A stretch of 64,000 bases of DNA from Runella zeae DSM 19591 (GTDB lineage: Bacteria > Bacteroidota > Bacteroidia > Cytophagales > Spirosomataceae): positions 124,001 through 188,000 of the forward strand of contig NZ_KE384039.1 in the NCBI RefSeq assembly GCF_000423565.1. The letters are read 5' to 3'. The notes under the pieces were generated by a model. It was not told the origin of the DNA. It saw only the letters and a program-made list of their open reading frames with translations, and made no database searches. The position numbers were made by a program, and so were the translations under genes. Below, piece by piece: positions 34,358 to 42,676 of the stretch; position 1 is the stretch's first letter, and each line of letters begins with the position of its first letter.

Positions 34358-34466
34358 ACAATCAATTGATTCTAGAGCCTATTAAACTTTGTTTATATAA
34401 AAATTTTGTCTCTTTCAAAAAGAGGTGATTACACTATTTATTGTTTAGTTTGCAATGCTATTCTAA

Positions 34467-34502
34467 GCCGATGAGAGAAACCCTCGTCGGCCTTTTGTTG
34501 TT
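34467..34502 (+). terminator. Intrinsic terminator of the barrel protein gene
   Basis: GCCGATGAG pairs with CTCGTCGGC (one T-G wobble) and is followed by CTTTTGTTGTT. Confidence 0.85.
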
Positions 34503-34561
34503 AATACAATTAGGGAATTTTTAGATTCTCAAGTTTTTTCTCTTTTGGGAAAAGTATTCAT

Positions 34562-37500
34562 ATGCTCTCAACACACAATTTTCTTACATTATATCAGAAC
34601 GACAGCTTCGTTCAAATGATTGTCAATCAGATAGCTAGTCAGCAGGCTCACATCCAAGTAAAAGGCTTGGCAGGAAGTTTGGATGCGGTATTGGCAGGGG
34701 CGGTTTATCAAAGTTTGCCTCGGCTCTGTCTCTTCGTAACCAACGACCGTGAAGAGGCGGCTTACTTGCAAAACGACTTGCAAAATTTACTTGGAAAAGA
34801 GATTTTGTATTATCCTACTTCCTACAAACGCCCTTATCACTACGAAGAAATCGAAAATGCCAATGTATTGATGCGGGCTGAGATTTTGAATAAACTCAAC
34901 GTATCGACTCCTGAGCATTTGCTGATTGTGACTTATCCAGAGGCGTTGTTTGAAAAGGTAATCAATAAGCGTTCTTTACTTTCAAATACTTTTACCGTAA
35001 AAGTAGGAGAAAGCCTGGATGCTCAATTTTTGCGGGAATTTTTGTTGAGTTACGACTTCGAAATCACCGACTTTGTCTACGAAGCAGGGCAGTTTTCGGT
35101 GCGGGGGGGGATTATCGACGTGTTTTCGTTCGCAAGTGAGCACCCTTACCGCATAGAGCTATTTGGCGATGAGGTGGAAAGCATTCGTTCGTTTAATCCC
35201 GACTCACAGCTATCAGTAGAGACTCAAAAGCAAATCAATATTATTCCTGATATTCAAAACAAACTTACGCTGGAGACGCGCGAGTCGTTTTTGAGTTTTT
35301 TTCCTTCCAATGCTCTTCTTTGGTTTAAGGATGTTGAACTTACGCTTGAGGTCATTGAAGAATGTTTTGAAAAAGCCGAAAAAGCCCTAGAAAATGTTAA
35401 GGGAGGAGATATACAGCTCGTGTCGGATCCAAACGAAATATTTGAAACACGCAGAGGTTTTTTGAATCAAATCAAAAATTTTAAGACGATTGAGTTTGGT
35501 CGGCGTTTTTATAGCCCTTTTACCATAAAAGACGACAGCAATCTGCCAATTCGCGGCACATGGGGGGCTAAACCGCAACCTTCTTTCAACAAAGACTTCA
35601 AACGTCTTATTGATGACTTATCAGAGCGCCAGCACCAAGGATTTACAAACGTGATTGTGGCGGAGTCGGCCAAGCAGCTCGAACGCCTCGAAAAAATCTT
35701 TGACGAACTTGACCCCTATGTGAAGTTTCGTCCGATGAATATCTCCCTGCGGGAAGGATTTGTGGATGAGCAGCTAAAAATAGTCTGTTATACCGATCAC
35801 CAAATATTTGCGCGGTTTCATAAATACCACGTCAAAGAAAAATTTAGTAAATCTAAAGCCCTTACATTAAAAGAACTGAAGTCACTCAAATCGGGCGATT
35901 TTGTGACTCACGTCGATTATGGTATCGGTCGGTTTGCAGGTCTTGAAAAGGTAGATGTGGGCGGAAAAGAGCAAGAGGCGATTCGGCTCGTGTACCGCGA
36001 CAACGACATCTTGTTTGTGAGTATTCATAGCTTGCACAAAATCGCCAAATATACTGGCAAAGAAGGCGGTGCAGTGACGATGAGCAAGCTAGGCTCACAA
36101 GAATGGGAAAATAAAAAATCAAAAGTAAAACGACAACTCAAAGACATTGCGCAAGAGTTGATTGGGTTATACGCTAAGAGGCGTTCGGCCAATGGATTTG
36201 CTTTTACCCGTGATACTTATTTGCAAGCCGAGCTTGAGTCCTCGTTTTTGTACGAAGATACCCCCGACCAAGCAAAGGCCACGTCGGATGTGAAAGACGA
36301 TATGGAAAAACCACATCCTATGGATAGACTCGTATGTGGAGATGTGGGCTTTGGCAAGACCGAAGTTGCTATTAGGGCGGCTTTCAAAGCCGTCACTGAC
36401 AGCAAACAAGTGGCGGTGCTCGTGCCTACGACGATTTTGGCCATGCAGCATTATAAGACTTTTAGCGAGCGATTAGCCGATTTTCCGGCAAGGGTCGAAT
36501 ACATCAATCGCTTCAAATCCGACAAGCAAATCAAGGAGATTCTGAAAGAAGTAGAAGCAGGAAGGGTGGATATTTTGATTGGGACGCACCGGATTGTTAA
36601 CAAAGACATTAAGTTTAAAGATTTAGGGCTGCTCATTATCGACGAAGAGCAAAAGTTTGGGGTGAAAGTCAAAGACCGACTCAAAGAAATGCGGATTAAT
36701 ATTGATGTGTTGACATTGACGGCGACGCCTATTCCGCGTACGCTTCATTTTTCGTTGATGGGAGCCAGGGATTTGTCAGTGATTGCTACGCCCCCTCCCA
36801 ATCGTCAGCCTGTGACGACAGAAGTACAAGTATTCAATGAAATATTTATCAGGGATGCGGTAAGTTATGAAGTAAACCGAGGAGGACAGGTGTTTTTTGT
36901 GCATAATCGGGTCAATGATATAGAATCTATCGCAAATCTTATTTTGAGGCTAGTACCCGAAGCGCGCATTGGTGTAGCTCATGGTCAAATGGATGGCGAA
37001 AAACTCGAAAAAGTGATGATGAGGTTTATCGAAGGTGAATACGATATTTTGGTAAGTACCAACATCATCGAATCGGGTATAGATATTCCCAATGCCAATA
37101 CCATTATTATCAATCAAGCGCATTATTTTGGGATGTCGGATTTGCATCAGATGCGTGGGCGGGTAGGTCGTAGCAATCGGAAAGCGTTTTGTTATCTGCT
37201 TACGCCTCCTATTTCGCATCTAACTACCGATGCCCGTAAGCGTTTGCAGACACTAGAAGAATTTTCGGAGTTGGGTGATGGCTTCAAGGTGGCTATGCGG
37301 GACTTGGATATTCGGGGTGCTGGAAATTTGCTTGGGGCAGAGCAAAGTGGTTTTATCAACGACCTTGGTTATGAGCTATATCACAAGATTTTGGATGAAG
37401 CAGTGCAAGAATTAAAACAAACTACTTTCAAAGATTTGTTTGATTTGGGAGAGGCCGTTCAGGTGGTCAATACCGACTGTCAGATGGAAACTGACTTAGC

Positions 37501-37924
37501 AATTTTAATTCCTGATAGCTATGTGAAAAATATTTCTGAACGTTTGTCGTTATATACTCGTCTGGACAACATCGATAGTGAAGATGAGTTAAGTGCGTTT
37601 AGAGGTGAGGTTACAGACCGCTTCGGCCCGCTCCCTGAGGAAGTGAAAGGGTTAATAGAGATGGTGAAAATCAGGTGGATGGCCGAAGCGCTATTTATGG
37701 AAAAGTTGACCCTTAAAAACAACACGCTCAAAGGTTATTTTGTCACTACGGGCAATGATGCCTTCTTTCAATCAGATAAGTTTGGGCATATTCTCTCTCA
37801 TATTCAGCGCAATCCAAAGCGCTTTGCGCTCAAAGATCTCAAAAATAAATTATTGGTAACTTGCTCAGATGTCAAAACCGTAGCTGAAATGCGGGCTATT
37901 TTAGAAGCCTTGACCCTGAAATAA
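34562..37924 (+). CDS. mfd: Transcription-repair coupling factor
   Basis: The product has 1120 residues, a usual length for Mfd. It removes RNA polymerase stalled at DNA lesions and recruits UvrA. The N-terminal UvrB-like region contains YPTSYKRPYHYEEI and FSVRGGIIDVF. The RNA polymerase-interacting domain begins at LKSGDFVTHVDYGIGRFAGLEK. The RecG-like translocase has Walker A CGDVGFGKTEVA, LLIIDEEQKFGV (DEEQ), TATPIPRTLHFSL, and the TRG motif region MRGRVGRSNRKAFCYLL with GAGNLLGAEQSGFI. The C-terminal UvrA-binding part follows. It is monocistronic with a terminator after the stop. Confidence 0.97.
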   Translation: MLSTHNFLTLYQNDSFVQMIVNQIASQQAHIQVKGLAGSLDAVLAGAVYQSLPRLCLFVTNDREEAAYLQNDLQNLLGKEILYYPTSYKRPYHYEEIENANVLMRAEILNKLNVSTPEHLLIVTYPEALFEKVINKRSLLSNTFTVKVGESLDAQFLREFLLSYDFEITDFVYEAGQFSVRGGIIDVFSFASEHPYRIELFGDEVESIRSFNPDSQLSVETQKQINIIPDIQNKLTLETRESFLSFFPSNALLWFKDVELTLEVIEECFEKAEKALENVKGGDIQLVSDPNEIFETRRGFLNQIKNFKTIEFGRRFYSPFTIKDDSNLPIRGTWGAKPQPSFNKDFKRLIDDLSERQHQGFTNVIVAESAKQLERLEKIFDELDPYVKFRPMNISLREGFVDEQLKIVCYTDHQIFARFHKYHVKEKFSKSKALTLKELKSLKSGDFVTHVDYGIGRFAGLEKVDVGGKEQEAIRLVYRDNDILFVSIHSLHKIAKYTGKEGGAVTMSKLGSQEWENKKSKVKRQLKDIAQELIGLYAKRRSANGFAFTRDTYLQAELESSFLYEDTPDQAKATSDVKDDMEKPHPMDRLVCGDVGFGKTEVAIRAAFKAVTDSKQVAVLVPTTILAMQHYKTFSERLADFPARVEYINRFKSDKQIKEILKEVEAGRVDILIGTHRIVNKDIKFKDLGLLIIDEEQKFGVKVKDRLKEMRINIDVLTLTATPIPRTLHFSLMGARDLSVIATPPPNRQPVTTEVQVFNEIFIRDAVSYEVNRGGQVFFVHNRVNDIESIANLILRLVPEARIGVAHGQMDGEKLEKVMMRFIEGEYDILVSTNIIESGIDIPNANTIIINQAHYFGMSDLHQMRGRVGRSNRKAFCYLLTPPISHLTTDARKRLQTLEEFSELGDGFKVAMRDLDIRGAGNLLGAEQSGFINDLGYELYHKILDEAVQELKQTTFKDLFDLGEAVQVVNTDCQMETDLAILIPDSYVKNISERLSLYTRLDNIDSEDELSAFRGEVTDRFGPLPEEVKGLIEMVKIRWMAEALFMEKLTLKNNTLKGYFVTTGNDAFFQSDKFGHILSHIQRNPKRFALKDLKNKLLVTCSDVKTVAEMRAILEALTLK

Positions 37925-37929
37925 AATCA

Positions 37930-37965
37930 AAAAGCCCAAATCGCAAGATTCGGGCTTTTGTTTTC
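37930..37965 (+). terminator. Intrinsic terminator of mfd
   Basis: AAAGCCC-A-AATC pairs with GATT-C-GGGCTTT around a GCAA tetraloop, followed by TGTTTT. It is A-rich on the other side and may also serve the convergent gene. Confidence 0.9.
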
Positions 37966-37975
37966 AAAGAGGGTA

Positions 37976-38521
37976 TTATCCAGGGTACTTTTCGAGAATT
38001 TTGTCTACCTCACGAGGAAGTTTTTCAGTAATGTTGGCGGGACTACTCACCGCATTTTGAATAGAACCCCGCCAAACTAGTTTTTTGGTACGAGTATCTA
38101 CCATATCTACTACGAGGGTGCCATCTTCATATTTTTCGGTACGAGTACGTCCCCATCCCCAATACCCAGGCGCCCATCCACGCCATCCCCAGCGTCCCCA
38201 TCCCATATAGGGACCATAAAGGGGCGGGTCGGTGACGGTTCGGGTTTTTTGCTGCACAAAAAAGTGATAGCCAATCAGCAAATCAGGTGAATCTTCATCT
38301 TTTTGTAGGCCTTTTTCAGCAAGCGAATTGTCAACGACCATCTCCACATTTTGGGTGGCGATGTCATTATAATAAAGAGGGTTTTTCCCTGCCTTCACGT
38401 CGGGTTCCATAAAAGCATACGACTTATATTTGGATAAATCGGCGTTTGAACGAGATACTTTTACGGTATTACAGCTCATGACTGCAAGTATAAGTACTGT
38501 ATTTATTAAGAATGTTTTCAT
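37976..38521 (-). CDS. DUF4136 family lipoprotein
   Basis: The product has 181 residues from the ATG at 38521. A lipoprotein signal (LINTVLILAVMSC) places Cys at about position 17. The mature part has the DUF4136 pattern: SKYKSYAFMEPD, VEMVVDNSLAEKGLQ, SPDLLIGYHFFVQQKT, and GTLVVDMVDTRTKKLVWRGSIQ. A glycine/tryptophan-rich insert (GWGRWGWRGWAPGYWGWG) sits in the middle. Family members are outer-membrane or periplasmic lipoproteins of unknown role. Alone on its strand. Confidence 0.88.
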   Translation of the reverse strand: MKTFLINTVLILAVMSCNTVKVSRSNADLSKYKSYAFMEPDVKAGKNPLYYNDIATQNVEMVVDNSLAEKGLQKDEDSPDLLIGYHFFVQQKTRTVTDPPLYGPYMGWGRWGWRGWAPGYWGWGRTRTEKYEDGTLVVDMVDTRTKKLVWRGSIQNAVSSPANITEKLPREVDKILEKYPG

Positions 38522-38694
38522 AGCAATTTTGATTGATTTTAATTTCAATGCTTAGTTTCACTAATTGACACATTACGAATGACATACCATATCAGAAGTG
38601 GGGAAAAACGAGTACAAAACAGGGTGGAAAGCGGTCAAATGTTATGCTAAACAGAGTGAGGTGGGTAAAATTTTTCGCAAAAAAAAGTATTATT

Positions 38695-38715
38695 AATTTG
38701 TACTTAGTCTAAATA
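38695..38715. promoter_or_regulatory. Fur box of the DUF4856-imelysin operon
   Basis: AATTTGTA-CTTAG-TCTAAATA has a perfect right arm. The left arm shares the TTTGTA variant with the box upstream of fur. It lies 41 bp before the ATG at 38757. Confidence 0.65.
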
Positions 38716-38756
38716 ATACAGAAGTTTGCGTCGGTAAATGAAAAAGCCTAAAAACG

Positions 38757-39914
38757 ATGTCAAACATTTCTTCATTCTCTAAATTTTCATTGGTAGCGGT
38801 TGTAGCTTTAGGGCTAGGCGCTTGTTCAAAAGAAGACGAAACCGTACCACAGCTACGAAAATCAATTGATTATAGTACCCTTACCGAGACTACTCCTTAC
38901 AGTAGTTTGTTTGTGGACGAAACTGGCAAAACCACGGTTGATTTGGCCAATGGCAACAATCGCTATAAGATGTTTCAGACACTTAATACCTACATCAGCT
39001 CCTCAATCAGTGGCAATAGGCAGATTGATGCCACAGTCTTGAAAAATATGTACGCCAATACAGGCAACCCTTTTGCTGACAGTACTAAACTAAACACCTC
39101 AGGGGTACAGTTACGCAACGTAACCGCCTCTTCTTGGTCTACTACCGAAGCAGAAAAAGTAAGAGCTCACATTGATACTTACATTAATTCAGTAGCCGAA
39201 GCAAGCAAATCAGTAACTGCCGTGGCAGAAAAAGGCAAAGCTGGAAAACTAGGTACTTACTTGGTAGATGCCAAGGGAATTGAACCTATCCAAATCATTC
39301 AGAAGTCGTTGATTGGTGCTTTACAGTATGATTATATTGGTAATGTGCTCTTAACCAAAGGGTTGGATGCTGATAACTCTAAAGTATTGACAGGGAAAAA
39401 CTACACCCAACTTGAGCAAAATTGGGATGAGGCTTATGGTCTCTTGACCCTCAATCAGGTGTATTTGAAGGGTTCAACAGACGCCCAAAGAGGGACTACC
39501 GAGTTTGCGTTGGGGTCGTATATTTGGGAATACAACAAAGCGGCTTATGCTAAGATTTTCCCTGCTTTTTTGCGAGGTAGAGCGGCGATTGTCAATAATG
39601 ATAAAGTAGAGCTTAAAAAACAAGCTGATTTTATCAAGGCCGAAATGGAAAAAGCAATTGCCTCGGCGGCACTTGGATACTTAGGCCCTAAATACGTAAA
39701 TGCCCAAACTGAAGCAGCTCGTGCTCATGCGATTGGCGAAGGATTAGGATTTATTTATTCATTGCGTTTTGCTACAATCAACGGCGCTGACGCTACCTTC
39801 TCCGACAATATCCTCAAGGCTTTGATCTTAGATGCCCCTAATGGCTATTGGGACTTGACACCTGCCAAAATTTCTGCTGCATCAGACGCGATTAAAGCAA
39901 AATTCAAACTGTGA
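38757..39914 (+). CDS. DUF4856 family lipoprotein
   Basis: The product has 385 residues with a lipobox ending at about Cys 23 (VVALGLGAC). The mature protein is mostly helical and contains the DUF4856 features: YSTLTETTPYSSLFVDETGK, MFQTLNTYISSSISG, MYANTGNPFADS, GKAGKLGTYLVDAKGIEPIQIIQKSLIGALQYD and AHAIGEGLGFIYSLRFA. It is the first gene of a four-gene unit with imelysin, HTTM and a TonB receptor, preceded by a Fur box. Its fold is helical like the imelysin next to it, so an iron-binding or heme-related surface function is plausible but unproven. Confidence 0.88.
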   Translation: MSNISSFSKFSLVAVVALGLGACSKEDETVPQLRKSIDYSTLTETTPYSSLFVDETGKTTVDLANGNNRYKMFQTLNTYISSSISGNRQIDATVLKNMYANTGNPFADSTKLNTSGVQLRNVTASSWSTTEAEKVRAHIDTYINSVAEASKSVTAVAEKGKAGKLGTYLVDAKGIEPIQIIQKSLIGALQYDYIGNVLLTKGLDADNSKVLTGKNYTQLEQNWDEAYGLLTLNQVYLKGSTDAQRGTTEFALGSYIWEYNKAAYAKIFPAFLRGRAAIVNNDKVELKKQADFIKAEMEKAIASAALGYLGPKYVNAQTEAARAHAIGEGLGFIYSLRFATINGADATFSDNILKALILDAPNGYWDLTPAKISAASDAIKAKFKL

Positions 39915-40006
39915 TTCAATCCAAAACATAGTTGATACTTGAGAAATGTAAATGGACTATTTGCTCAAAATCAATTACTTATTTTAATATTATCTATTTA
40001 CCAAAA

Positions 40007-40040
40007 GGAGGACAAGGCATCGGTAGTTGCTTTGTCCTCC
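40007..40040 (+). other. Intercistronic hairpin before the imelysin gene
   Basis: GGAGGACAA pairs with TTGTCCTCC, with an inner GCA/TGC extension, 20 bp before the imelysin ATG. There is no T tract. It probably marks mRNA processing or stability rather than termination. Confidence 0.55.
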
Positions 40041-40059
40041 CTTGTCGCTTAAAAACCCT

Positions 40060-41208
40060 ATGTTAAAATCGAAACATACTTTATTCAAAACGAGTGTTTT
40101 GGTATTGTTCGGAATGCTGATTTGGGCTTGTTCTAACAACGACAGCCCTCAAGAACCTGAACCTACCGATACCTCCAAAGACCGAAAAGTATTACTAACG
40201 CATTTGGCGGATAATATTATCATTCCTTCTTACGCCAATTTCAAAGTGAAGTTTGATGCGATGAATAGTAAGTCGCAAGCTTTTACGGCTAAACCCGATG
40301 CTACTACCTTGGGCGAGTTTCGTCAGGCTTGGCGTGAGGCTTATATCGAATGGCAAAAAGTGGAGTTGTTTGACGTAGGGCCTGCCAATCGAGCGGCTAT
40401 GCGAAATTTTTATAATATTTACCCCACTAGCGTAGCGGGTATCACGCAGTACATAGCCGACCCGTCGGTCAATTTAGAAGTAGCAAGTTCTTATGACAAA
40501 CAGGGATTTCCGGCATTAGATTACTTACTCAACGGAGTAGGCACAACCGACGCCGAAACGGTAGCTTTTTATACCAATGCTACCGACGGTGCTAAGCGTT
40601 TGGCGTACATAAAGCGCATCGTGGATCACATGAATGCTTTGATTACCAAAGTAATAAGTGATTGGAATGGAAGCTACCGCGAAGAGTTTACGACCAAAAC
40701 GGGGCTAGACATTGGCTCGCCAATGGGAGAACTAGTGAATGGATATGTGCTTCATTATGAGCGTTTTATTCGTTCTGGTAAGTTTGGGATTCCATCAGGT
40801 GCTATGCTCAATGGCGTAGTAGCTCCCGAAAAAGTAGAAGCTTTTTATAAGAAGGATATTTCCAATATTTTGGCACAAACGGCTCATCAAGCCGTAGTCG
40901 ATTTTTTCAATGGTAAAAATGTAAAAACAAACGCCGAAGGGCCTTCTTTCAAAACCTACTTAGATGCTTTGGGAGCCAAAGACAGTGCTACTGGCAAGAC
41001 TTTGTCCGAAATCATCAATGAGCAGTTTGGGGTAAGCAAATCCAAAATAGATGCCCTCAAGCCTAACCTTTTTGAAGAAGTAAAAACCAACAATGCTGCC
41101 GTAGTGCAAGTATATACCGAAATGCAAAAAGCGGTTAGGATGCTTAAAGTCGACATGACCGCCGCTATGAGTATTGTAATTACTTATACCGACAACGATG
41201 GCGATTAG
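40060..41208 (+). CDS. Imelysin family lipoprotein
   Basis: The product has 382 residues from the ATG at 40060. The frame begins at a TTG at 40027 without signal character. A lipoprotein signal (LVLFGMLIWAC) ends at Cys 24. The imelysin (peptidase M75-like) fold is seen in YIEWQKVELFDVGPANR, FYNIYPTS and GFPALDYLLNG (149-159). The GxHxxE iron motif of EfeO-type members is replaced by GFPALDYLL, so the classic His and Glu ligands are missing. It is downstream of DUF4856 and upstream of the HTTM gene (33-bp gap), in a Fur-box operon. A role in surface iron capture is inferred. Confidence 0.88.
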   Translation: MLKSKHTLFKTSVLVLFGMLIWACSNNDSPQEPEPTDTSKDRKVLLTHLADNIIIPSYANFKVKFDAMNSKSQAFTAKPDATTLGEFRQAWREAYIEWQKVELFDVGPANRAAMRNFYNIYPTSVAGITQYIADPSVNLEVASSYDKQGFPALDYLLNGVGTTDAETVAFYTNATDGAKRLAYIKRIVDHMNALITKVISDWNGSYREEFTTKTGLDIGSPMGELVNGYVLHYERFIRSGKFGIPSGAMLNGVVAPEKVEAFYKKDISNILAQTAHQAVVDFFNGKNVKTNAEGPSFKTYLDALGAKDSATGKTLSEIINEQFGVSKSKIDALKPNLFEEVKTNNAAVVQVYTEMQKAVRMLKVDMTAAMSIVITYTDNDGD

Positions 41209-41241
41209 GGAATAATTGATGATAGCTATTTTTTCATTTTG

Positions 41242-42591
41242 ATGCCATCTTATTTTCAAAAATCAGTATCAGCCGCTCCGCTTGCCGTTTTTAGGATTGT
41301 GTTTGGGTTGATGCTTTTGGGGAGTGTGGTGCGGTTTTGGGCTAAAGGGTGGATTGAGCAACTCTACATTCAGCCGCGCTTTTTTTTCCCTTTTTATGGT
41401 TTTGAATTTGTCAAACCACTGGGTGAATATACCTACGTGGTTTTTGCTATTTGTGGACTTTCGGCTTTGTTGGTGGCGTTGGGGTGGTTTTATCGTGGGG
41501 CAAGTGTGGGGCTTTTTTTGAGCTTTACTTACATCGAACTTATCGATAAATCCACTTATCTCAATCACTATTATTTTGTGAGTCTGATATGTTTGATGCT
41601 TATCTTTCTGCCAGCTCAGGTCTATTTTTCGGTAGATGCGTTCCAAAATCGGGTTCGAGTGGCTGATAGTATTCCGCTGTGGTGTCTTGATGCGTTGAAG
41701 TTGATGGTGGGTATTTTGTATTTTTATGCCGGTTTGGCAAAACTAAACAGCGATTGGCTATTGCGAGCAATGCCACTGAAGATATGGCTTCCTGCCCGCA
41801 ATGATTTACCAATCATCGGCTTCTGGTTTAATCACCCAATCGTCCCTTTTGTTTTTAGTTGGTTGGGTTGTATTTATGATTTAAGCATTCCTTTTTTACT
41901 CTGCAATCGCCTTACTAGACCTTGGGCTTATGGAGCGGTGGTTGTTTTTCACTTGCTTACGGCGATTCTTTTCCCGATTGGTATGTTTCCTTATGTCATG
42001 ATTGTGACGGCGCTTGTGTTTTTTTCTGCAAAATTTCACCAAAAAATCATCGAAATAATAGGCAATACAATAGGGCTATCAGAGGCTTTTATGTATCCTC
42101 GTCAAATCTTCAAATATGCGTTTGCGAGTCAGAGATTGTTGTTAGGAATGTTTGGTATATTTTTTTTGATACAACTTAGCTTTCCATTTCGGTATTTATG
42201 CTATCCTGGAGAGTTGTTTTGGACCGAGGAAGGGTACCGGTTTTCGTGGCGTGTGATGCTGATGGAAAAGGCAGGTTATGCGCAATTTACGGTCAAAGAC
42301 GTTTCTGGCCGACAAGTCATCGTCAACAACAATCAGTTTCTGACGCCTTTGCAGGAAAAAATGATGGCTACGCAGCCCGATATGATTTTGCAGTATGCGC
42401 ACATTTTACGGGATTATTACAAAAACCAAGGCTTTCATGCACCGCAAGTGTACGTTGATTCTTATGTAGCTCTAAATGGCCGTTTGGGGCGTCCTCTTAT
42501 CGACCCGCGTGTAGACTTAGCCAAAGAAAAAGAATCTTTTAAACACAAATCCTGGATTATTCCATTCAATGATGAAATTAAAGGTTTATAG
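41242..42591 (+). CDS. HTTM domain (vitamin K-dependent carboxylase-like) membrane protein
   Basis: The product has 449 residues from the ATG at 41242. The N-terminal HTTM domain has multiple membrane helices and the conserved IDKSTYLNHYYFVSLICLML stretch (about 101-120) and LKLMVGILYFYAGLAKLNSDWL. A soluble C-terminal part (after about 330) contains FRYLCYPGELFWTEEGYRFSWRVML, with conserved aromatic residues. The family resembles gamma-glutamyl carboxylases, but no bacterial activity is known to me. It sits between the imelysin and FecA-like receptor genes in the iron-regulated unit. The next frame overlaps its end by 23 bp if the receptor starts early. Confidence 0.87.
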   Translation: MPSYFQKSVSAAPLAVFRIVFGLMLLGSVVRFWAKGWIEQLYIQPRFFFPFYGFEFVKPLGEYTYVVFAICGLSALLVALGWFYRGASVGLFLSFTYIELIDKSTYLNHYYFVSLICLMLIFLPAQVYFSVDAFQNRVRVADSIPLWCLDALKLMVGILYFYAGLAKLNSDWLLRAMPLKIWLPARNDLPIIGFWFNHPIVPFVFSWLGCIYDLSIPFLLCNRLTRPWAYGAVVVFHLLTAILFPIGMFPYVMIVTALVFFSAKFHQKIIEIIGNTIGLSEAFMYPRQIFKYAFASQRLLLGMFGIFFLIQLSFPFRYLCYPGELFWTEEGYRFSWRVMLMEKAGYAQFTVKDVSGRQVIVNNNQFLTPLQEKMMATQPDMILQYAHILRDYYKNQGFHAPQVYVDSYVALNGRLGRPLIDPRVDLAKEKESFKHKSWIIPFNDEIKGL

Positions 42592-42676
42592 CTATAAAAT
42601 CGTTACGAGTTATTTGTTGAATGTCTTTTGTAACTGTTTAGTAATCAATGGTTTTTGTCAAAAAAATATTTTTCAA

